NCBI GenBank assembly: GCA_013398295.1
Contig: VZSF01001339.1
Coordinates: forward strand, 1-64,000
Origin: Chionis minor
Lineage: Eukaryota; Chordata; Aves; Charadriiformes; Chionididae
Length of the DNA: 64,000 nucleotides
Direction: 5' to 3'
In this document: positions 33,861 to 43,700 of the stretch, one piece after another
How positions within the stretch are numbered: position 1 is the first letter of the stretch
Layout: the number at the start of each line of letters is the position of its first letter
Notes under the pieces: model-generated
Seen by the model: the letters and a program-made list of their open reading frames with translations, nothing else
What the model was told of the DNA's origin: nothing
The model's database searches: none
Translations under genes and position numbers: made by a program

Positions 33861-36099
33861 TCCTCCTCAGCTTAGCGTGCACCACTCATCCCCCTGTCCA
33901 CCTAGCAGCTCGGATCCAGACGTCTCCTGCATCCCTAAAGGGGTGAGCAGCCAATGTTTCCTGCTAATGGGAGGCTGATGACAGCAGTGCATTTAACAGT
34001 GCCGGAGAAGGGGGACACGGAACCTGCGGCACCCAGAGGGAAGGAGAAACCGCCATGCCCCTAAATGCCTTAAAAAACCTTCTCCCCAGCCTCCAATGGG
34101 GAAGTGGACCTCTACCAGGCGAGATGAAGCAAGGCAGCAGCTCAGCTGGTAAACTTTGACGACAGCATCGAAACTGGTCCAGAAGGGTGTGTGGGCTGGT
34201 CGCATTGGTGTTCATGGAGCTGTTCCTACAGGCTCAATGGGACAGTGGCAGTCCGCTTCCTCAGTTGCCCCCATTTCGCCTCTCCACTTCCAGGTCCAAA
34301 CTGTTTCTGCCCGAGGAAAGCCCTGTCTGGTTCCTTCCTCCCAGCAGCCATCCTGCCCAGGTTTTTCTCACAGCTTGGAAAGCACAAAAAGGGGCCCTGA
34401 GTAGCCAAGACATGGTCAGTCTCTTAATTCCCTTTAGCTTCCAATCCTCAGTCCCTAGTTATTCTGAATCTCCAAACAAACAATGCTTCTCATCTACGTG
34501 GTGGTGATGTGACACCTACAGAAAGCCCCAGTGAGTCCCATGGGAGACCATAGCGCCTCCAGGAATTGCTCCTTACCCCAGCCTTGGGGTACGGAGGGCT
34601 TCTCACACAGGGCTGAGCAAACCTCACTGACCTCCTCCAAAAATGAGATGTGGGACCGGAAACAGTCGCCCAGGATAACTAGTGCTGTACTGGAAAGAAG
34701 GACAAGGAAAAGCAATGCTCAGGAAACAGAGAGGAGCCAGAAAAGATCCCACCCGTGATGGAGGCAGTTGTCCCCTCTTGCATGGCAAGGAGAGCTGCCT
34801 GCTGCCTCCCGCTCCGCAGAGAACCAAGCAGACGCCCGGAGTCCAAGCTGCACATCTGGAAGTCGGATCCATTAAAACAAACCCTATTACATAACAACAG
34901 ACATCTGGAGCCTGTTACCACTACATTTTTAGTAAAAATAGTTTTTTGATATGATCTCTCCTAAGAATGTGGCAGAGGGGCTCGGAGCCAAAGTCCTCCA
35001 GGAATGGCTGTAGCTGCTTCTCATAAAACATCCCCCACCTCCTGCTCGGGGCAGGGTTGTTTCCTCTCGGCGCACACGCCGTGCCTCCACGCTGATGCTC
35101 CCAGGCACAGAGGGGGAGGTTTCAGGCTGGAGGCAGGTGCAGGGCTAGGGCCAAAGCTGGAGGATCCACCAGGTCCCAAGCTCTGAGGTCTGCAAAGACT
35201 TCATGCAGCCTCTGAGATCAAGAGAATGGGGCAGCCTGCATCCAAAATATCATTTTGTTATTGCAGGGGACTGTTAGCTTGTGGGAGGGGAGAGCAGCGT
35301 GTCTATACAGTGTCTCTGCATGTGAGGAAGAGCCCACCAAAAGCTGGAGACCACAGAGGGCCAGGGCTACCTGAAACTGTGGTTGCTTTTGTCATCAAGG
35401 TGTAATGTGATGAAGTAAGTTGTGGGCTTTGCTAACCTCTCCAAACTGCGGGCCAGGGGCTACGTGGCTCAGAGCTTTCCCCTTTCTCCTCCTTGGAGCT
35501 TGGAAGAGAGGGCTTCCTGGGTGAGTCTATAGAAAGTAAATGCAATTTTCTTTGGAAATGCTTAGGTACTACAGGGATAGGCGGGTGGATGGGCAGGTGG
35601 ATGGAGGGAAGGGAGGAAAGCCATGGTTTTCAAACAGCAGTGTCAGACCTGCTTTTCATGACAACTGGAATAAGCAGCCCCTTACTGGAGTGAGAAGCTG
35701 GGGCAAACAAAAGTCAAAACAGCATTAGATAAAATGGGTGACGGGGGGATAGCAATGACTGTAACCTCTGTGGGTCTGGGAGCCGAGGAAGTTAGCAGCA
35801 AACATTGGCTTGAGTTGGTACTGGGCTCACAAAGCCTCAGGTGAGAGCCCTCTGGTCCTTTCTTCTACCATCTTTGGTGACCAGAATAAATGAACCATGT
35901 TTCAACTTCCTGAGATTTTGGTTAATCCAAAACTTCTCATCCAGGTAATTTTGGAAACGTTTCAGCAAGATCCATCTCTGTGCCTGGAGCTTTTGGAACC
36001 TGCTCTGCAGTGGGCCCAGGGGGATGCTGGTGCTCTCACTCTCACTGCGTAGTATTTCGCTTACCAACCAAAAGAATCCCCATCCTCTCTCAGCTACGT
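33861..36099. other. Anonymous DNA, no recognisable gene
   Basis: Single-copy DNA. From about 35220 the GC content drops. A minus-strand frame of 76 codons at 35837-36067 has a mixed, protein-like composition, but I cannot assign it; it may belong to an old unrecognised repeat. Confidence 0.42.
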
Positions 36100-36745
36100 C
36101 CTTAGACTAAAAGTACTTCATGGCCACACATTTACCCAGCACATCACCCTGTCTCCTCTCTGCCCCATGGGTTTGTCATCACTTTATGTCAGCCTTAGAT
36201 GTCCTAGACGTCCTCTTCTTACACCACTCACTCCACCCCTCAGCAGCCTGAGCACTGAGCTTCTGCAACCTCCACCTCTCTCTTTTGCTGACTTTCTCCT
36301 GAGTCTCTGCTGTGTCAGCCCTGCAAGCACAGGCGCTACTGCCCTTCGTCCTGGCCCAGCAGTCGTCTCCAGGCCATGTCTTCTCTCCCTCATTAGCTCC
36401 TTATTGCAAATCAGACTCATGGGCATGGTGCGGTCTGTCCATGAACCTTGCCCAGGTCTCATCTCTGCTCCTGGTGCTCGTCAGCTACCAACTCCACTGT
36501 CCTTCCCCAAGTCACAATAACGATAGGATCGAGGCTTTCCTGCCAGGCCTTGTTTTCCACCCCTTTGCAGCCTGCATCTCCAAAAACATCTCCTTCCTCT
36601 CCATCTGGTGGCTACAACAGGATGGTCTCTACCCATGGATTCTCTGGACTTCGGCTTTCTCTAACTTCCCTGGTGGGCCATCTCAGCTTGCTTCTCCTGG
36701 AAGCTCCACCCTGTCCATGAGCTCACCAGTGCCGAGTGGACCAAG
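36100..36745. other. Strand-asymmetric pyrimidine-rich stretch
   Basis: About 640 bp in which C and T clearly outnumber A and G on the plus strand, without a fixed repeat period. Plus frames are open up to 167 codons (36312-36815) but unrecognised. The stretch could be a transcribed-strand skew or part of an unidentified old element. Confidence 0.4.
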
Positions 36746-38629
36746 CCGTGGCAAGCCCAGTAAGTGTTCATCTGGGAGAAGCAGAGGAAATCTTGAGCTG
36801 GCGGTGACTCGGTAGCTGCCGTGGTCCTGGAGCCGGCTCAGCAGCAAAGCTCTGGAAAGGACCTGGAAGGTCGTTTAGGCACAAGAATTTGGTGCTAAAT
36901 ATTGAAGCAAGGTTGCTAAGGAGACCTCGGTGCTCCCAGCCAGGGCAAGGGCTAACTCGGGTGCCACGGCCAAGATCCGGTCTGAGCATCTACCAGTTGT
37001 TCCTTCCATAAGTTTTTAACGGTGCCATTTTCCGTAGCGTCACAGCTGCGATCCTGGCTCCCCCGAAGTTCCTCAGCCAGCCCAGGCCACATGCCGACTG
37101 CCTGCAGATCCCAGCCTGGAGCTGGCCCTGCAGCAGAGGAGGTTTTGCCTGATGCTAGCAGACCCCAGGCAGCAGCAGCAGCAGCAGCGAGGAGGGGTTT
37201 GGCTGCTGAGACACAAATAATCAGTCTCGTCCACAGGTCAGAGCTGGACCGGCACAGGAATAATGGAAACTCCCTTCCTTGCCGTTCATCTATCTGCAAG
37301 AAAGTGAGCGATTTTTTTTAAACGATGGGTGGGGCTGGATCAGGATGGATTCCAGCTGCTGGAGTTGGGACACCCACGTAAGACAGGGTATTTTGTTCCT
37401 GCTTCAAGATGCCAGTCCTGAGGAAGACCCCCAGTGAATGCCACGTGCTCCTCTCTCCAGAGCACGGCTGGCCAAGCCCTGGCACACGGACAAGTGAGAC
37501 ATCTGACCCACCATCCAAGGGCTTCCCACCCCCCTGAGCTCCAGCGAGGTTGCACTTCTTGTATACGCACCCCCTGCCCCATCCTCCTCGGGGGACACCC
37601 GCGGAGGGACGGGGTGCCTGGTGGGCGGCCGTGCAGCACTGCCTGTCCTCCTGTCCTGGGCACATGGTGGTGCTCTCCAGCACAGAGACCATCAGGTGCT
37701 TTCCATCCTCTGAGACATCAGGAGAGAGCAGCGCTGTGGGAGAACCCACAGGGCACACCCGACCCAGCCTGAGACCCCATCACAGCAAGGTCCAGCTCCT
37801 TGTAGGACACGTCACTGGTCCCATCAGCAGCTGTGCTGGGGCTTGCTGGACAGCAGAGCCAGCCCAGCCACTCTTGACCAGTGGGTAATCCTTGGCCTTC
37901 ATTTGCTGCTCAGCCACCTTCATCCCAAACTCCGTTCCTGCTGTTGTCTTTTGATGTTGAGAGCCATCTCCATCTCCAGCGTGGTCACAGCTCCCGGGTT
38001 ACTATCTGGCCCTGGCCACATCTGCTGCCTGGCAGGTCCTCACCTGCTAGAAGAAAAGCTTTGGGGTTTTGATGCCAGCCTCAAGCACATTGAGTAAAAC
38101 CTCCTCCTTCTTCCCACATGGAGAGCAGCCGAGCGCAGAGCCCTGGACCAGGAGCAGGTCCGTACACCTCCCCCAGCCCACACCGACGGCGAGGTGGCCA
38201 GGCACGGGAGCAGGGCTTTGAACAATACCTGGACACGTCTGACACACAAATCCGCACGAGGCCACATGATAAAAGCTCTTCTGGCAAGTAATAAGAGAGC
38301 AGAGTGACTGATTATTGCAAACACTTTCCTAAAAACTTTTGGCAGGAGAGGACACTGCTGCCCTCGGGACAGCCCAGTTACACGGTGCTGGGTCCCAGCT
38401 CCTCTCCGGGATGCCGGCTGGGCTCATTCCTGGCATGTAATTCCCCAAAGGCAGAGAGCAAGGAGAAAGAAAGCAGATCCCCTGGTTGGACTGGAAGGGT
38501 AAATTTCTGTGTGGATTTTAGCGATTGTGTTGCCATATCGCAGTGGAAGCTCTGCTTTCTGTACAGGGGCTGGGGCTCGGTGTTAACACCTTCAGCGCCT
38601 CAGAGCACAGCTGCACCATTTTCTTTCAC
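36746..38629. other. Anonymous DNA with a short (CAG) run
   Basis: A (CAG)n run of six to seven units lies at 37169-37188. The rest is ordinary single-copy DNA with open frames up to 146 codons, none recognised. Confidence 0.5.
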
Positions 38630-38636
38630 ATTGAGC

Positions 38637-38644
38637 TATAAAAG
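38637..38644 (+). promoter_or_regulatory. Perfect TATA-box match (TATAAAAG)
   Basis: A full TATA consensus. If used, transcription would start near 38668 and run towards the poly(A) signal at 39361. No other core-promoter element is obvious, so this is only a candidate. Confidence 0.3.
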
Positions 38645-39020
38645 ACATGAATTTAAACCCAGCCTCTCCTTTTTTCTGCTATATGTACCAGACTTCAGTT
38701 TTCCAGAGGTTATAACCTGGGTAGCTTTTCATCTCGTCGCCAGCAGACACATCTTTGGGCAAAGGGCATCTCCCTGCTGGAGCAGAAGGCTGCTAGCGCT
38801 CTTGAGCAGAAAACGCTTGCCTTTTCCTTAACCCTGTCCTTGCAAATGGTGGTGCTTGCTAATGTGCAGCCAGCCTGGAGAAGTTCAGGCCAAGTGGTTA
38901 GAGTCTGACAAAGTTAAAAGCAAATGAAATCAGAGTAACTGGAAATAGCAGACTACTTTCATTACAGGTGGGGTTACCAGTTCCACCTACAATAAAAACT
39001 GCTGGAAATTTCTAAGAATG

Positions 39021-39026
39021 CTTTTT

Positions 39027-39082
<56 letters not shown>

Positions 39083-39084
39083 TT
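39021..39084 (+). repeat. (CTTT)n microsatellite
   Basis: About 14 uninterrupted CTTT units, a likely length-polymorphic tetranucleotide. It lies immediately upstream of a CTGCAG splice-acceptor-like sequence, so it could serve as or extend a polypyrimidine tract. Confidence 0.95.
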
Positions 39085-39107
39085 GGCATCTCTCCCCCCT
39101 TCTGCAG

Positions 39108-39385
39108 TCTCTGGCTAATATCATCCTCATTTCCCGCCTGCTGTTAAGTCCCTCTGTACCCCGTGAGCATCCCAAGTGGGCAACACACAGCCAGCTTCTG
39201 ACAAGCTTAGGGCAGGAGGAAGAAGGGACAGCGAGAGATGAGACGAGGACACTGGCTCCAGAATGCTGCTCCAGGCTGACACGAAGCTGGTGCCTGCTTT
39301 TGGTCTCATCTTTGCAGCCGTCAGCTTGGGAGCTGTTGTCCAGCTGCTACAAGCCTTGAAAATAAAAGCTCTTTATTTTCCATGT
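39108..39385 (+). ncRNA. Candidate terminal exon of an unannotated transcript
   Basis: The left edge is a long pyrimidine stretch (39021-39101) ending TTCTGCAG at 39107, a good 3' splice site; a second, TCATCTTTGCAG, ends at 39317. The right edge has AATAAA at 39361-39366, followed about 20-40 nt later by a TGTCTGTCCGTTGTTTTTTT GU/U-rich element, the normal layout of a cleavage and polyadenylation site. The plus-strand frame ends at 39359, just before the signal, but its peptide resembles nothing I know, so a non-coding transcript or 3' UTR is the likelier reading. No upstream exon can be linked with confidence. An unspliced unit starting from the TATA box at 38637 is an alternative. Confidence 0.3.
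39358..39380. terminator. Bidirectional poly(A) signal in an inverted repeat
   Basis: GAAAATAAA (39358-39366) and TTTATTTTC (39372-39380) form a perfect 9-bp inverted repeat with a 5-nt loop. It places AATAAA on both strands, so transcripts from either direction could end here. Confidence 0.4.
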
Positions 39386-40549
39386 CTGTCCGTTGTTTTT
39401 TTTAATGGGCAGATTCAAACTGGACATTAATGGGAAAGTCCTGCATGGAAAGAGCAGCGAATGGTGGCTGCTGAGAGATGGGGTCTTCAACTGAGCGCAG
39501 TTACGCTGTTCGTGCCTCTTAGACAGTCCCTCTGCATCCCACTCCTTGCTGGAGCTGCCTTCACTCTCTGGGGCTCTTTCTCTCCCTCCCTTTGCCTTTG
39601 GAAGGCAGCGTATGTTGCCTCTAATTCTCTACAAATTTTATCAAAGAAAGATTGTGAATAAATAGAGCAATCTAGAGGAAAAAAAAAAAAAAAACCAAAC
39701 CAAAACCAACAACAAAAAAAACCCAACCAGAGGCTCAGATTAGCTTCAGTTTGCATTTGCCTTGCTATTTCCCACCGGTGCTGTCCTCACCCACAGCCTG
39801 TGGATGTCATTTCTCTAGCTGGAGAAGTAGCAAAGCTGCTGGATCTGGTGCTTCTCTGTGCTTCTGGCAGACAGTTCCTCCCCGGTCACCCGCGTCTCTG
39901 GGGAGAAGCTCCTGGGGCCGGGGCGAGGGGAAAAAAGAGCTATTTCTGCAAGTGTCAGGCTTTCACGTGGGCGATGGGCTCAGGGGCAGAGGGTGATCCC
40001 CAGGTGTGCTCCAAGGGGCTCATTAATTGCTCATCACACCCGGGAGTGTCCCCAGATCCCCCAGGGACATTCCACCCTCCTGTCGCTGGTCCATCCCCCA
40101 AGAGGCACGGAGGCATGGAGGGGCAGGAGGACCCCCCACGTCCCCCAGCCCCAGGGATGGCACTGCTCTCACCGAAGGCGTAACTGCTGGCTGTCACATT
40201 CCTCCTGCTCTGCTGGGAATCACTCCTGGACTGATCACAGCTCCCTCTCAGATGTTCCCACATCCTCTGCTGCAAGTCCCAGGCTGCAGATCAGCCTGGG
40301 CTTTCCAGCCCAGAGAGCTGCAGGAGGTGTCTCGGACAGGGCTGCTTGACCCATGGTAGGTGGCCAGATGCCCCCTAGGAGGTCACACACCCCCCACCTC
40401 TCCCAAAACTCCCCCGAGCCCCTCTGCCGTGTCATGGGGACATACCGCTTAGTCCCATTGCAGAGAAGATGCTGGCGGGTCCAGAAATCCCGGCATTTGG
40501 CCTGAAAATGCTGGAGCATGAGGAATCTACCAAGAAGAGCAAAAAGTTA
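39386..40549. other. Anonymous DNA, no recognisable gene
   Basis: Apart from the A-rich tail at 39657-39730, single-copy GC-rich DNA with overlapping chance frames (up to 163 codons at 39858-40349). Confidence 0.45.
39657..39730 (+). repeat. AATAAA plus poly(A) and A-rich CCAAAC tail
   Basis: AATAAA (39657-39662) is followed 16 nt later by a run of 16 A (39679-39694), then AACC/CAAC-interrupted A-rich sequence to 39730. The layout resembles the 3' end of a retroposed cDNA, but the upstream sequence matches no gene I recognise and no flanking duplication is evident. Confidence 0.5.
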
Positions 40550-40780
40550 AGACACTGATTTGCAGATACTGTTATGAACCAGAGCCCAGAGCTCTGCTCA
40601 TTGTAATATCTGACATAATCGACGTCATTATTTATACATTATCTGCGTGAACATTTGACACTGGGAAATAGTTGCAGTTCCTGAAAGACTGGCAAATTCT
40701 AGCACGAGTGTTTATCCATGCCAGAATCTCATCCAGAAACTCATTTTTCTTTTTTGTTGGATATTTTATCTGATGAGAGC
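40550..40780. promoter_or_regulatory. Candidate conserved non-coding element
   Basis: The AT-rich island is flanked by GC-rich DNA. It contains an ACGTCATTATTTATACATTATC segment (about 40622-40643) with a CRE half-site, and TTGGATATTTTATCTGATGAGAG (about 40757-40779) with a GATA-type word. No coding frame or repeat signature. Confidence 0.35.
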
Positions 40781-43700
40781 ACAGGCTGTGATGAGCAGGC
40801 AGAGCCCCGTCTTCACCAGGCTGAGCCGCTCTCGGAGAGCCTACCCGCTGGAGGAGCCTGCATGGGTGATGGAAATGGGAACACATTCAGGAACTCATTT
40901 GGGAATGAATTCCCAAAGAGCCCATGACCAGTTCCGGGCCTGCCCTGCAGGCACCTCCTGGTCCTATCCCTGCATCTCCCAGCTGATGCCCAGCAGCAGC
41001 AATGGGCCACTCAGGAGATGCTCCCTGGTGTGCCCTGGGCACCCTCACTGAGATGGAGGTCACAGTGCCTCTGGGGACTTCCACCACGGTCACTTTCCTG
41101 AAGCCCACCCTGTTTTACTGCGGCGTGTCGGATGGTTTTGCACTCTGGGGCTGCAACGCCTGGACCAGGCGCCACTTTCGGGGCTGGGCTGAGGCGTAAG
41201 TCACAGCTGCGCCCTGGGGACCTGGAGACTCCGGAGGGACTGGGGTTTCTCAGGATCTTCTCTACAGGGTTTTGGCAAACAGCTTGTGCATGCAGACCTG
41301 AAACCCAGCCTTTGAGAGCCACCTTGTAGGCACTGTGGGAGAGCCTGTTTGCACGGAGCATCTTTGCCTGCTCTCCTCCCCAGCGTTTCCCTCTCCGGTT
41401 ATGTCCGTCCTGGCACACTCTTGCTGCCTGCGCACCTCTGCCTTTGCGGCTGTGAAGAGAAGACAGCCTGACAGAGGGTGACAGTGCCAAGGAGCCAGGA
41501 TGGAGGAGTGGTGAGGCTGCAGGGGGGTGGGAGAAGCCGTGAACACCCCTCTCCCCCAGCACTCTCTCACGCGAGGGACCGGGGATGCTGTTTCCAGCCG
41601 CAGACCCAGCAGTCAGACCCTGGGCTACAAACTCATCCCTTCCTGACGCCGTCAGGAAAACACAGTCCCAGCAGCTGCCACCGAGGGAGTAGCGATGGGA
41701 AAAGCTTTGCTTGTTTTGGCACTGCAAAGGACTGGAAATAATACTTTGCTAATTGGAAAGCAAGTCCCAGGCTGAAATGGCATCCTCGGGAGCATGAAGG
41801 AGCCATCCTGGGCAAGGACGGGCTGCCCCAACTGGTGCGATCATACTTTCATGGCTGGCAAGGGATTAAATGCCGAGGCAGAGGAAAGAGGATGGCTTTC
41901 CAGGTTTTGTCCAAATTGCCTCAAAGCTCCCCAGTCCAGGGAAATAGCCTCTGGAGATCCTATTGCTTTTCCTTGTTTGGAGGATTAATCCAGCCCCACT
42001 AAGGAGCAGAGGTGCTCCTGCAGATCACAGCCAAAATCCCAGTGGGCAGCTGAATCCCGTCACCCCCAGACCAACCCCGCCAGCAGTGATTTACTGCAGG
42101 GGAGATCATCCAGGAAATAAATAAAGAGCAGGAAATGGCCCAAGGGTGAGGAGGGATGATGGAGCTGCGAGACCTCGCGAGGGCTGTGCAGGGGGACCCG
42201 GCTGCCGCGTGCCGACGTCCTCGCCGTAGCCCTGCACTTTAGATAAATATTTGAAGTCCCTGTAAATAAAGATAGCACTTGGGAATGGGGAAAAGCACTT
42301 TCACTTCTCCCCCAGCTGTCTGGGAAAGGCGAACATGCTAGCCATCAGCCAGGCAGGGAAGCGCCCCGTGGAATGTGCGCAGGCAGGGGATGGAGGTGGC
42401 GGTGGGTAGGGGACACTGGCAAACCTAGTTCTGACCCTTTTTGTGGTCACCCGTGAGTTCTGGGATGGCCTTGGGGTGATGGGACCCTCCAAGGTCTCCT
42501 CTTCCAGCATGGGAGATGGCACCAGCTCCAGATGCATCACCACCCTCCTCACCCTCAGAGAGGATGATGGACTGAAAGAAAAATGTGCCCGGTGCGGAGC
42601 AGAGTGCAGGGATTTTAGCTCCTTGCCCCTCCACATCCCAGTGAGAACAGCCCCATTTTCCTTCCCCTCCGGCACCCCTGTGCCTTTGGCCTCTTCCCAC
42701 CGCAAGGGAGTTTCCATTGCTCCTCTCAAACCACAGCCCCATGCTTGGGAACCTGACACCTGCATTTGCTAGAGAGAAGAAAATCAGATTGTAGGAAATG
42801 CAGCACATGAAGAAAAAAAAAAAAAAAATGAGGGGGGAGTGGATGGGAGGGAAAACCAAAAAAAAAGTGAAGCCGTTTTTTATTGCTCCCAGAATCTCCC
42901 GCTGTGGTTCAAACCGTGCTGCTCGTGCCAGCACACAGCGGGACAGCACGCCGCCCGGAGCAGCCTCTTCCCTACGGCATTGCAGGGGCTTCAGGGAGTT
43001 GTGGGGAGTGCTGGGTCTGGAAGAAGGTGGCAGGGAAGCGGGGGTGGGGGGGGGAGGGTTGCTCTGGGATCTTTCCCCACCTCCGCTCCCTCATTTATTT
43101 ATTTATTTGCATCCCACCATATTAGCTAATCCCTCCCGTTTTCCATGGCTGTCACATCCCCACTTCCACAGCCAAGACACGATGGAAAATATGTTGTTTT
43201 TTTTTTTTCCTGGCAGGTACCCAATTTCTGTTGGGTTTTTTTTTTTTAAAAAAGCCACCATCCCTTCCCCCCAGAAATGCAGCCTTCCCGTGTTCATCCT
43301 GGCACGTGTCCCTGCCCTGGCAGTGGTGGCGTTGGCACCGCATGGCTCCTCCAAGGAGCCAAAGGCTGGGCGAGAGCTGGGGTCTGTCAGCTGGGAGCTG
43401 AGGGAAGATGAGCACTTGTTTCTTGAGGGAGGTGGCAGGACCTGGTGGGTAGAGAGAGGGGGCTCCCAGCCAGAACCTGTGCCTTGCCCCAGCCCCCTTC
43501 TTTAATGAGATCATTCTGGATAATTAATTCTATCTCATTCTGTCTGTCCTATGGGAGCAGCCAAGGTGTCAGCATCATGACACCCAGTCCCAGCCCAGCT
43601 TGGGAGTGGGGCAGAGCTCTCAGGAGAATAAAACTCCTGCAGGACTTTGGCCCAGTGAAAAACGAGAGCAAAACCTGTGCTCCCACTGATGGAAAACCTC

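Noticed and set aside
35837..36067. Retrotransposon-derived protein on the minus strand
   Set aside because: Mixed composition looked suggestive, but no conserved block of any LINE, LTR or DNA-transposon protein could be matched.
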